A DNA stretch of 41,669 nucleotides from an uncultured Lachnoanaerobaculum sp. Lineage in GTDB: Bacteria; Bacillota; Clostridia; Lachnospirales; Lachnospiraceae. Location: NCBI GenBank assembly GCA_946999385.1, contig CAMQCZ010000016.1, forward strand, positions 1 through 41,669, given 5' to 3'. Numbering within the stretch: the stretch's first letter is position 1; the number at the start of each line of letters is the position of its first letter. The translations under genes and the position numbers were made by a program. The notes beneath the pieces were generated by a model. The model saw nothing but the letters and a program-made list of their open reading frames with translations. It was not told the DNA's origin and ran no database searches. Shown here one piece after another: positions 1 through 6,983 of the stretch.

Positions 1-390
1 AGAGGCTTTTTCTATGAGTTTAGTCTTTTTTTCATTTCTACGTCTGATAGCCTTTATTCTGGCCTTAACCTCAAGTATATTAAAAGGCTTTGTAATATAA
101 TCATCAGCTCCATATTCCAAGCCCAATATTTTATCCATGTCTGTACCTTTTGCTGTCAGCATAATAATAGGTACATCTGAAAACTCTCTTATCGCCTGCA
201 AAACCTCAAATCCGTCCATTTCAGGTAACATTATATCAAGTAAAATTATATCATATGTATTTTCTTTGCTAAGTCTTAATGCTTCTTTTCCATCATAAGC
301 AACATCAACTTCAATATTATCCTGTTCAAGGCTAAATTTTATACCCTTTACTATCAATTTTTCATCATCTACTACTAATGCCCTTGACAT
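1..390 (-). CDS. Response regulator receiver domain, OmpR-type (partial, 3' end outside window)
   Basis: The first 130 codons of a two-component response regulator are visible; the gene runs off the left edge. The receiver domain is complete: acidic pair D8-D9, phospho-acceptor D52 in LLDIMLPEMDG, T79 in MLTAKG and K101 in YITKPF. The stretch after residue 110 (basic, RRRNEKK) is the usual linker to an OmpR/PhoB winged helix, which would lie outside the window, as would any partner kinase. The start is the ATG at 388-390, preceded by GGAAGG at normal spacing. It lies 11 bp downstream of the ComEA-like gene and is probably co-transcribed with it. Family assignment is firm; the signal sensed is unknown. 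Confidence 0.93.
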   Translation of the reverse strand, partial: MSRALVVDDEKLIVKGIKFSLEQDNIEVDVAYDGKEALRLSKENTYDIILLDIMLPEMDGFEVLQAIREFSDVPIIMLTAKGTDMDKILGLEYGADDYITKPFNILEVKARIKAIRRRNEKKTKLIEKAS

Positions 391-401
391 ATAAATCCTT
401 C

Positions 402-1085
402 CTATTTTATATAAATATAATCTTTTATCTTATTAAAAGCCGATTCCTTTATACCTTTAATTTTCATTATATCCTCTATATTCTTAAAGCCTCCGATTTG
501 ATTTCTATAATCAATAATTTGCTTTGCTTTAGATATACCTATACCCTTTAATGTCTGCAAATCTTCTATAGTTGCCTTATTTAAATCTATTTTTTGATTG
601 CTGTCTGTAGAGTGTAAATCATCATCGGAACTGATTTCCAATTTATTTATATCTTCGTCTAAGCTCGGAATATATATTCTTTGTTCATCTTCTAATTTTA
701 AAGCGAGATTATTAAAAGTCTTATTTGCTCTGTCAGTAAAACCTCCTGCCATATCTACCAAATGTGAAAGTCGTAAATTAGCGGAAATTTCATATACTCC
801 CGGATTTTTTATTTCTCCACAAATATAAACATAAATCTTTTCATCTACATTACTTTCAGCTTCATTTTTCTTAGCAACACTTTCTTGTATAATATTATCA
901 TCCGAATCACTATCTTCTATTTTACCTTGCTCCAAATAGTTTTTTTGATTATCTTCATTTATAAAGCTATTTTTATTATCAATAAGCTTATTTCCTTTAC
1001 TTTTACAGCTATTCATATATATAAGACTTGCTAATATAAGTATAAATAAGAATATATATTTTTTGTATTTTATTATTAATTTCAT
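402..1085 (-). CDS. ComEA-like membrane-anchored SLBB + helix-hairpin-helix protein
   Basis: A 227-residue protein when read from the ATG at 1083-1085, which has a GGGAG ribosome site 5 bases upstream; an earlier in-frame start lacks one. Order: an N-terminal membrane anchor (about residues 8-26), an acidic Asn/Asp/Glu/Lys-rich linker, an SLBB-type domain (VYICGEIKNPGVYEI through IYIP), a second linker, and two C-terminal helix-hairpin-helix motifs (IDLNKATIEDLQTLKGIG and IMKIKGI). This is the layout of ComEA, the surface DNA receptor of competence, where the HhH part binds double-stranded DNA and the anchor holds it outside the membrane. No comEB or comEC is adjacent, so a role in uptake is inferred from architecture only. 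The neighbours (folD upstream, a response regulator downstream) do not clarify its job. Confidence 0.85.
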   Translation of the reverse strand: MKLIIKYKKYIFLFILILASLIYMNSCKSKGNKLIDNKNSFINEDNQKNYLEQGKIEDSDSDDNIIQESVAKKNEAESNVDEKIYVYICGEIKNPGVYEISANLRLSHLVDMAGGFTDRANKTFNNLALKLEDEQRIYIPSLDEDINKLEISSDDDLHSTDSNQKIDLNKATIEDLQTLKGIGISKAKQIIDYRNQIGGFKNIEDIMKIKGIKESAFNKIKDYIYIK

Positions 1086-1143
1086 TCTGCTCCCTTTGTG
1101 AAGCGAAATAAAGAGCATATATATATAATATCAAAAATCAAAC

Positions 1144-1974
1144 TTATTTCAATAGAGAATAAACCAAATGCTTTGCTAATATAGCTGTCGTAACAACACC
1201 AAGACCACCCGGAACCAGACTTATCATATTCGCTTTTTTACTTGCATCTTCAAAGTCAACATCTCCACATAATTTACCATCCTCACCTATATTTATACCC
1301 ACATCTATGACTACTGCATTATCCTTTATATAAGTGGCATTGATAAATTTCGCCTTCCCTATACAGGAAACTAAAATATCAGCATTTTTACAAATATCAT
1401 TTAAATTTTTAGTCTTACTATGGCAAATTGTTACAGTAGCATTTTCATTCAAAAAAAGCATAGCTAAAGGCTTTCCTACTACCATACTTCTTCCTAATAT
1501 AACTACATTTTTAGATGCAATATCAATATTATAATATTTCAGCATTTCTATTACTGCCTGAGCTGTACATGGAGCAAAGATATCTTTTTTCCCTAAAAAA
1601 ATATTTGCTATATTTATAGGATTTATACAATCTAAATCTTTTTTTTCATCTATTAATTTTTCTATTTCATCTTCATTTATATGACTAGGTAAAGGTCTTA
1701 ATATTAAAATACCGTCTATAGACCTATCCATATTAATTTTTATAAGCTCATTTTTAAATTCTTCATTTGATATATTTTTATCAAATATAAAATTACTTAC
1801 TTCAAGACCGAAGGCTTTTAATTTTTTAGTTGCTCCTTTTTCATAACTTATATCAGCCTCATTTTCGCCTATTCTTATTATACCAAGTCTTGGTATCTTT
1901 TTAATATTTTTCAAAATTTCTTCTATTTCATTTTTTATAGCATTTGATACTTCTTTTCCCCTTAATTCTTTCAT
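1144..1974 (-). CDS. folD: Bifunctional methylenetetrahydrofolate dehydrogenase / methenyltetrahydrofolate cyclohydrolase
   Basis: FolD interconverts 5,10-methylene-THF and 10-formyl-THF through methenyl-THF in the cytoplasm. At 276 residues it is close to the usual 280-290. Seen: the folate-site segment with ISYEKGATKKL (catalytic Tyr/Lys region), the loop ILRPLPSHI, the PCTAQA substrate segment, the nucleotide-binding loop VVILGRSMVVGKPLA and the C-terminal VPGGLGVVTTA. Its ATG overlaps the stop of the upstream fchA by one base (TAATG), so the two are translationally coupled and act on the same C1 intermediate. Having FchA beside FolD suggests that extra cyclohydrolase capacity is wanted, as in clostridial one-carbon metabolism. 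Confidence 0.96.
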   Translation of the reverse strand: MKELRGKEVSNAIKNEIEEILKNIKKIPRLGIIRIGENEADISYEKGATKKLKAFGLEVSNFIFDKNISNEEFKNELIKINMDRSIDGILILRPLPSHINEDEIEKLIDEKKDLDCINPINIANIFLGKKDIFAPCTAQAVIEMLKYYNIDIASKNVVILGRSMVVGKPLAMLFLNENATVTICHSKTKNLNDICKNADILVSCIGKAKFINATYIKDNAVVIDVGINIGEDGKLCGDVDFEDASKKANMISLVPGGLGVVTTAILAKHLVYSLLK

Positions 1975-2603
1975 TACAGCTCCTTATATACTCGTTTATA
2001 TATTTTATCCAACCTCATAGCAGCCATTTTTATATCTATTCTTGCTAATCTATTCATTTTGGCGGCATTGCTTCTATTTTTCATATATTTTGTATTAATC
2101 TTTATATTTAAAATAGCAGCTTTTAAGGCGGCCTTAATAGTTATACAGGAAACTCCGATATCGGAAATAGCTAATTTTGATGAATTATCTACTAAAAATT
2201 CCAGATCATCAAGCATACTAATGCCTTCTTTTATAATATCAAAAGGAACCTTAGCGGCATTAAAAAGCAAAGGCTCTATACATTCATTTTTTAATTTTTT
2301 TTCTTCCTTAGTTAGGCTTGGCATAGAATATGCCCTTGAAAGTGGCAAAAAGACCTTTGCATCTTCATTCGACAAATCCAAAAATTTTTTTATTTTTTCT
2401 AATGCCCTATCTCTTATTTCTATAATTTGATTTTCTACATCTATAAATTTTTTCTTTCCTATAGTCAAATTACAAACCATAGAAATAAGAGCTGCTGCAA
2501 GTGCCATATTTATAGCCGCACTGCCACCACCCCCCGGTATAGGATCTTTTGAGGACAATTTTTCCATATATTCAGAAATTTTTATTTTTTTTATATCTAA
2601 CAT
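1974..2603 (-). CDS. fchA: Cyclodeaminase/cyclohydrolase family protein (methenyl-THF cyclohydrolase type)
   Basis: A 209-residue all-helical protein of the formiminotransferase-cyclodeaminase C-terminal family. The family signature is clear: the N-terminal KDPIPGGGGSAAI loop that binds folate, then ALISMVCNLTIGKKKF. Free-standing members in clostridia act as methenyl-THF cyclohydrolase (FchA) or as formimino-THF cyclodeaminase; sequence alone does not separate the two. Sitting directly before folD with a one-base overlap favours the cyclohydrolase role. The start has a GGAAGCTT-type ribosome site, and a good promoter (2636-2663) lies upstream. It is first in a probable fchA-folD-comEA-like-response regulator unit, divergent from argG. 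Confidence 0.88.
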   Translation of the reverse strand: MLDIKKIKISEYMEKLSSKDPIPGGGGSAAINMALAAALISMVCNLTIGKKKFIDVENQIIEIRDRALEKIKKFLDLSNEDAKVFLPLSRAYSMPSLTKEEKKLKNECIEPLLFNAAKVPFDIIKEGISMLDDLEFLVDNSSKLAISDIGVSCITIKAALKAAILNIKINTKYMKNRSNAAKMNRLARIDIKMAAMRLDKIYKRVYKEL

Positions 2604-2635
2604 AAGCTTCCTTTCAAATCTAAAACGTTTTCTTA

Positions 2636-2663
2636 ATTATAATAAATTTTTATTTTTTAGCAA
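2636..2663 (-). promoter_or_regulatory. Promoter of the fchA-folD unit
   Basis: Reading the minus strand: -35 TTGCTA (2658-2663), a 16-base spacer, and a perfect -10 TATAAT (2636-2641), about 33 bases before the fchA start. It fits a housekeeping sigma-A promoter and is divergent from the argG promoter about 70 bp away. Confidence 0.65.
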
Positions 2664-2732
2664 GCTACACTTTTTCCGGTAATGTATTCATCTTTGTTTT
2701 TATGCACAAAATATTATTTTAATTTTATATAT

Positions 2733-2760
2733 TGCATATTTTATGAATATATGCTATATT
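2733..2760 (+). promoter_or_regulatory. argG promoter with an overlapping dyad (possible operator)
   Basis: -35 TTGCAT (2733-2738), 16-base spacer, -10 TATATT (2755-2760). The dyad GCATAT (2734-2739) / ATATGC (2749-2754) covers the -35 and the spacer. Arginine genes of Firmicutes are often repressed by ArgR/AhrC at AT-rich TNTGAATWWWWATTCANW-like sites. TATGAATATATGC resembles half of such a site only loosely, so the operator reading is inference. Confidence 0.45.
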
Positions 2761-2790
2761 TTATACATTCTTTAGAGAAAATATTCATTT

Positions 2791-2823
2791 GAAAGGTTAG
2801 GGCATTCAATACCCTTAGGTATT
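2791..2823 (+). promoter_or_regulatory. argG: argG translation-start region: ribosome site inside a hairpin, second Shine-Dalgarno upstream
   Basis: The 6-bp inverted repeat AATACC (2808-2813) / GGTATT (2818-2823) with loop CTTA ends three bases before the argG ATG and encloses its only nearby Shine-Dalgarno-like AGG (2817-2819). A better match, GAAAGG, sits at 2791-2796, too far away (30 bases) unless the hairpin folds. With the hairpin formed the effective distance drops to about 14 bases. AGGG at 2799-2802 could also pair with CCCT at 2812-2815 as a competing fold. Confidence 0.45.
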
Positions 2824-2826
2824 AAT

Positions 2827-4050
2827 ATGGAAAAAGAAAAAGTTATATTGGCATATTCAGGAGGACTTGATACAACTGCTATTATTCCTTGGTTAAAAGA
2901 AAATTTTGATTATGAAGTAATCTGTTGTTGCATTGATTGTGGTCAGGAAAGCGAGCTTGACGGACTTGAAGAAAGAGCAAAGCAATCAGGTGCCAATAAA
3001 TTATATATTTTAGATATTATAGATGATTTTTGTGATAATTATATTTCTCCTTGTATACAGGCAGGCAGTGTATATGAAAATAAATATTTATTAGGTACTG
3101 CTATGGCAAGACCGGTAATAGCAAAAACCTTAGTAGAAATTGCAAAGAAGGAAGGTGCAAGTGCTATCTGCCACGGGGCTACAGGAAAAGGCAACGATCA
3201 AATTCGTTTTGAACTCGGAATAAAAGCATTAGCACCTGAATTAAAAATAATTGCCCCTTGGCGTATGACTAATATATGGACTATGCAAAGTCGTGAAGAT
3301 GAAATAAAATATTGCAAGGAGCATGGTATAAATTTACCATTTGATGCAAGCTCAAGTTATAGTCGTGATAGAAATCTATGGCATATAAGCCATGAGGGTC
3401 TTGAGCTTGAAGACCCCGGTATCGAGCCTGATTACAACCATTTACTCGTGCTTGGTACAAGTCCACAAAATGCACCTGATAAAGAAACTAAAATTACTAT
3501 CGGCTTTGAAAAAGGTATTGCAAAAACTCTTAATGGAGAAAAAATGAAACTTAGTGATATTATAAGAAAATTAAATATTATTGGCGGACAAAATGGTATC
3601 GGCATAGTTGATATTGTTGAAAATCGTGTTGTAGGTATGAAATCACGTGGAGTATATGAAACACCGGGCGGTACCATACTGATGGAAGCTCATGACGCAC
3701 TGGAGGAATTGGTGCTTGATCGTGCTACTATGGAAACAAAAAAAGATTTAGCTAATAAATTTGCTCAAATTGTATATGAGGGTAAATGGTTTACACCTCT
3801 TAGAGAAGCAATTCAGGCTTTTGTTGAAAAAACTCAAGAATATGTAAGCGGAGAAGTAAGCTTAAAGCTATATAAGGGTAACATTATAAAAGCAGGAACA
3901 AAATCTGATTATTCTCTATATTCAGAAAGCCTTGCTTCTTTCACTACAGGTGATTTATATGATCATCACGATGCTTCCGGTTTTATTACACTTTTTGGAT
4001 TACCTTTAAAGGTTAGAGCTATGAAAATGAATGAAATAAATAAAAAATAA
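2827..4050 (+). CDS. argG: Argininosuccinate synthase
   Basis: ArgG joins citrulline and aspartate using ATP to give argininosuccinate, the penultimate step of arginine synthesis. It is 407 residues, the usual size. The N-type ATP-pyrophosphatase loop AYSGGLDTT (residues 9-17) is intact, as are HGATGKGNDQIRFE, the downstream substrate segment around DRNLWHISHEG, and the C-terminal YHHDASGF-like segment (YDHHDASGFI). It is the only plus-strand gene in the window. argH is not adjacent, so the rest of the pathway must be elsewhere. The ATG at 2827 fits the conserved N-terminus, although its ribosome site is weak and lies in a hairpin. A perfect 40-bp palindrome ends the transcript. Confidence 0.98.
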   Translation: MEKEKVILAYSGGLDTTAIIPWLKENFDYEVICCCIDCGQESELDGLEERAKQSGANKLYILDIIDDFCDNYISPCIQAGSVYENKYLLGTAMARPVIAKTLVEIAKKEGASAICHGATGKGNDQIRFELGIKALAPELKIIAPWRMTNIWTMQSREDEIKYCKEHGINLPFDASSSYSRDRNLWHISHEGLELEDPGIEPDYNHLLVLGTSPQNAPDKETKITIGFEKGIAKTLNGEKMKLSDIIRKLNIIGGQNGIGIVDIVENRVVGMKSRGVYETPGGTILMEAHDALEELVLDRATMETKKDLANKFAQIVYEGKWFTPLREAIQAFVEKTQEYVSGEVSLKLYKGNIIKAGTKSDYSLYSESLASFTTGDLYDHHDASGFITLFGLPLKVRAMKMNEINKK

Positions 4051-4053
4051 TAT

Positions 4054-4093
4054 AAAAATAGTCATATATAAAATTTTATATATGACTATTTTT
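4054..4093. terminator. Bidirectional terminator between argG and the convergent small membrane-protein gene
   Basis: A perfect 40-bp palindrome with A5 on the left and T5 on the right: core GTCATATATAAAA (4061-4073) followed directly by its complement (4074-4086), extended by TA and A/T runs. It can stop argG on the plus strand and the gene at 4119-4502 on the minus strand. Confidence 0.85.
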
Positions 4094-4118
4094 AAGCTTT
4101 ATTCAAATGTTACTATTT

Positions 4119-4502
4119 TTAATCTTCTTCTTTTAAGGCTTCCGCTTTTTGTACTTTCTCTGATTTAATATTATTTGCTACATCCTTAACCTTATCTACA
4201 ACAATATTTGAAACCTCATCTATAATATCTTTTGCAGGACTTACCATTGTTTTTGCAACCTTAGCTGTTTCTTTTGCATTGTGAACCAATTCTTGTGTAC
4301 TATTTTTCAAAGCAATATATTTTCTCTCTTTTTGCTTTTCTTCTCTTAAAGGTTCATCATCATCTTCTCCTTCTTCAAAATCATAAAAATCATCTTCCAA
4401 ATTTTCATTAAATTTTAAATATTTTTTTATATATGTAAGTACACAAACCAGCAGGCTCATTAAAGCAATAAGAATAATTATTCGATTAAGACATTTTTTC
4501 AT
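4119..4502 (-). CDS. Small membrane-anchored acidic protein of unknown function
   Basis: I do not recognise the family. The 127 residues start with a short basic stretch and one hydrophobic segment (about residues 8-27, IIILIALMSLLVCVLTYI). A very acidic patch follows (NLEDDFYDFEEGEDDDEP, residues 33-51) and then a long predicted helix rich in Lys, Glu, Ala and Val (VKDVANNIKSEKVQKAEALK). The pattern looks like a membrane-tethered amphipathic helix, loosely like YtxH-type or apolipoprotein-like proteins. It has its own promoter (4532-4560) and ribosome site (AAGGAG), and ends at the palindrome shared with argG. No function can be inferred. Confidence 0.7.
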   Translation of the reverse strand: MKKCLNRIIILIALMSLLVCVLTYIKKYLKFNENLEDDFYDFEEGEDDDEPLREEKQKERKYIALKNSTQELVHNAKETAKVAKTMVSPAKDIIDEVSNIVVDKVKDVANNIKSEKVQKAEALKEED

Positions 4503-4531
4503 TTCAAATCTCCTTATATTTTGTTACTAAG

Positions 4532-4560
4532 ATTATATCACCTGATTTACTTAATTACAA
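4532..4560 (-). promoter_or_regulatory. Promoter of the small acidic membrane-protein gene
   Basis: Minus strand: -35 TTGTAA (4555-4560), 17-base spacer, perfect -10 TATAAT (4532-4537), about 30 bases before the start codon. A 9-bp inverted repeat, ATTTACTTA/TAAGTAAAT (4545-4553 and 4565-4573), overlaps the -35. It could be an operator, or a weak terminator for the upstream gene at 4662-5468. Confidence 0.6.
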
Positions 4561-4661
4561 TTACTAAGTAAATAAAATAGTAGCATAAATTCTAAAATAA
4601 GCTGTTAATATATTATAAATCAGATAGCATATTCCTTATATCACTACTTTATTTTGCAATT

Positions 4662-5468
4662 TTAAAATATAACACTGTTAATCCATTGAATATCATATAT
4701 TTCACTTTCCTTTATTGTATATTTTTTTAGTTCATCAAAAATACTGCTTATTTCATAGCTTTTTTTATTTCTATTATACTCAAGATTATTATCAATAACT
4801 ATGCTACCTTTCTTTATATTAAATTTATACATATTTATTATCCCTTTTTCATCTATAATAGAAAGCTCAATACTTGAATCTAATAAATCATCCTTAAAAT
4901 CTCCTTTTAATGAATATAAGACATTTGTATTTGCCGGTACTTCTCCAACTATAGCCCTTCCGGTCTCTCCAAAGCCATTAAGCTTACCATAAGACCATGT
5001 TCCAAAGGAATAATTATATCTTTTAAAATCACTCTTATAGGCATGTATAATATTACCCTTTCCATAAGGCTTTTCAAATTTTATATATCCATAATAAAAG
5101 GTACTTGCATCATGTATCAGTAAATATTTATTATTATCATTAGACTTCAAATCCAATAAATTTTCTCCATCAAATAGATAAGGCGTATCTTCTAATGTAT
5201 TTTGAAATAAATTTTCAAAAATATTTGAATTGTCTATAATAACATTAGCTGCTTCTTCAAATAAACCTAATTTCATATCCTTATATAATTTTTTTAAAGC
5301 CTCTTTTTCTTTAACGCTTATATTTGGCAAAGTAGGTATAGTTTGTATCTTCAGCTCATTATTATTAATTTTTTTATCATTTTTTAAGATAAAAATAAAA
5401 GTAAGAAATACTAATATACTTATAAAGGATATATATTTAATTATATTTTTCAAATTTTTTTTTTGCAT
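4662..5468 (-). CDS. Membrane-anchored or secreted protein with MORN-like repeats, function unknown
   Basis: A 268-residue protein with an N-terminal basic stretch and a single hydrophobic helix (about residues 12-28, ISFISILVFLTFIFIL) without a lipobox cysteine, so probably an anchored extracytoplasmic protein. The middle has two or three units resembling MORN repeats: YYGYIKFEKPYGKGNII, FGTWSYGKLNGFGETG, and a weaker one near YSLKGDFKDDLLD. MORN-like strands often mediate membrane or protein contacts. It starts 15 bp after the MocR-type regulator and is probably co-transcribed with it. The ribosome site is weak (GAAAG). No enzyme motif is visible; the MORN assignment is by eye. Confidence 0.65.
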   Translation of the reverse strand: MQKKNLKNIIKYISFISILVFLTFIFILKNDKKINNNELKIQTIPTLPNISVKEKEALKKLYKDMKLGLFEEAANVIIDNSNIFENLFQNTLEDTPYLFDGENLLDLKSNDNNKYLLIHDASTFYYGYIKFEKPYGKGNIIHAYKSDFKRYNYSFGTWSYGKLNGFGETGRAIVGEVPANTNVLYSLKGDFKDDLLDSSIELSIIDEKGIINMYKFNIKKGSIVIDNNLEYNRNKKSYEISSIFDELKKYTIKESEIYDIQWINSVIF

Positions 5469-5483
5469 ATTTTTCTTTCTATT

Positions 5484-6884
5484 TTAAATATCCTCCATCC
5501 AAGTATCAATCAATATTTTGCATGCTCTTTCCAGCTTATCCTTTGATATACTTGCAAAGCCCAATAATATAGTTGATTTGAAATTGCATAGATTTTTATC
5601 TACATAAAAATCTGATATTGGATATACCTTAATTGAGTTCTTATTTGCTTTTTCTACCATTTCACCTTCACTTATATTAAACTTAGCTCTCACAAGCAGA
5701 TGTGCTCCGGAATTATCTCCCAATATTTCAAATTTATCAAGGTATTTTTTAAAAATATTTAATATTAAATCATGCTTTACCTTATATGAAAACCGCATCC
5801 TATTTAAATGTCTATAAAAATATTCACCCTTTATAAATCTATATAGAATTTCCTGATCTATTCTTGGTATAGTGCATGACATAAAGCCTAAATTTTTATT
5901 AAATTTATCTAATAATTCATTCGGCAAAATCATAAAACTTATTCTAAGTGATGAAGCTATTGAACGTGAAAATGTTCCCATATATATAATTTTATCACTA
6001 TTACAGCTTGCAGTTAATGTAGGTATAGGGCTACCCTTATATCTAAATTCGCTATCATAATCATCTTCTATTATATATCTTTTATCTTTTTTTTCTAACC
6101 ATTCAAAAACCTTTTTTCTTTTTGAAATTGACATTATAGTACCTGTAGGATAATGATGATTGGGTGTCAGCATAAGTAAATCTACACAGCTATCATAAAG
6201 CATTTCAATATCTATACCCTCATCATTTATACTTATCGGATAAACATTTATTCCAAATTCAAATAATAAAGCTGACCATGCTCTATAGCTTGGCTCTTCT
6301 ATTGCAATCCTATCATTTTTCAACAATAACTGTAATAAAAAAAGAAGATATTGTGTACCTGCCCCTAAAATAATATTTTGTGCATTCGTTTTTATTCCCC
6401 TTGCACTATATAAATATTTTGCTATTTCCTTTCTTAAATTTAATTCTCCTTTTTTATCTCCACTTGCAAAAATATCAACATTTTCCTTATTTAATATTTC
6501 TTTAGATAATTTTTTCCAAATATAAATAGGAAATAAAGAAGTATCCAATCCCTTCGGACTTAAATCATATTCATAGTGTCTTTCTTTTTTTTCTACAGGC
6601 TTTTGTATATTATCAGGTAAGCTATCTATATAAATATTATCATACTTATTAATATAATAAGCACTACCCTTCTTAGCCTTAATATAACCCTCACAAACTA
6701 ATTGGTCATATGCAAGGCATACAGTCTGCCTTGATACATTTAAATTAAATGCCAAGCTTCTTGTCGAAGGAAGCTTATCTCCATATTTTAATGTAGCATG
6801 CTCAATTTCATTTTTTATATGCTTATAAATCTGCTCATATAAATGTAGCTTTGAATTAGTATTTAAAATTATATTTAATTCCAT
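5484..6884 (-). CDS. MocR/PdxR-family transcriptional regulator (GntR wHTH + aminotransferase fold), PLP lysine replaced by Arg
   Basis: A 466-residue regulator: a GntR-type winged helix (about 10-75; LPSTRSLAFNLNVSRQTV is the recognition region), a linker, and a fold-type I aminotransferase domain (about 105-460). Family motifs present: TPNHHYPTG (240-248), IIEDDYDSEFRY (271-282; D274 and Y276 match the PLP-binding Asp and Tyr of GabR), and YMGTFSRSIASSLRIS. The residue that should be the Schiff-base lysine in the TFSK motif is Arg307 (codon CGT, 5964-5966), so a normal internal aldimine cannot form. MocR proteins usually control PLP, GABA or amino-acid genes; no such target is adjacent. The start codon lies only 8 bases after a TATAAT box, suggesting a leaderless or very short-leader mRNA. 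Confidence 0.93.
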   Translation of the reverse strand: MELNIILNTNSKLHLYEQIYKHIKNEIEHATLKYGDKLPSTRSLAFNLNVSRQTVCLAYDQLVCEGYIKAKKGSAYYINKYDNIYIDSLPDNIQKPVEKKERHYEYDLSPKGLDTSLFPIYIWKKLSKEILNKENVDIFASGDKKGELNLRKEIAKYLYSARGIKTNAQNIILGAGTQYLLFLLQLLLKNDRIAIEEPSYRAWSALLFEFGINVYPISINDEGIDIEMLYDSCVDLLMLTPNHHYPTGTIMSISKRKKVFEWLEKKDKRYIIEDDYDSEFRYKGSPIPTLTASCNSDKIIYMGTFSRSIASSLRISFMILPNELLDKFNKNLGFMSCTIPRIDQEILYRFIKGEYFYRHLNRMRFSYKVKHDLILNIFKKYLDKFEILGDNSGAHLLVRAKFNISEGEMVEKANKNSIKVYPISDFYVDKNLCNFKSTILLGFASISKDKLERACKILIDTWMEDI

Positions 6885-6892
6885 ATTTGTAT

Positions 6893-6921
6893 ATTATAAA
6901 TCCCGGATATTTTAAGTTAAA
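6893..6921 (-). promoter_or_regulatory. Candidate promoter of the MocR-type gene, very close to its start codon
   Basis: Minus strand: -10 TATAAT (6893-6898) with a weak -35 TTTAAC (6916-6921) at 17 bases. Only 8 bases separate the -10 from the ATG, so transcription would begin at or next to the start codon. There is no Shine-Dalgarno sequence between them. Confidence 0.4.
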
Positions 6922-6958
6922 AATGAACTCAAAAATAAATTAATATATTTGAGCTCAT
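6919..6958 (-). terminator. Intrinsic terminator of glnS
   Basis: On the minus strand an 11-bp stem, ATGAGCTCAAA / TTTGAGTTCAT (one G-U pair; 6948-6958 and 6923-6933), is followed by a T run. It lies 25 bp after the glnS stop and before the MocR-type gene. Confidence 0.75.
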
Positions 6959-6983
6959 ATAATAAATATTAATTTGATTTAAT

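Noticed and set aside
2791..2818. Tiny leader peptide starting at ATT (2804) after GAAAGG
   Set aside because: It needs an ATT start and would be four codons long; there is no arginine codon run that would suggest attenuation.
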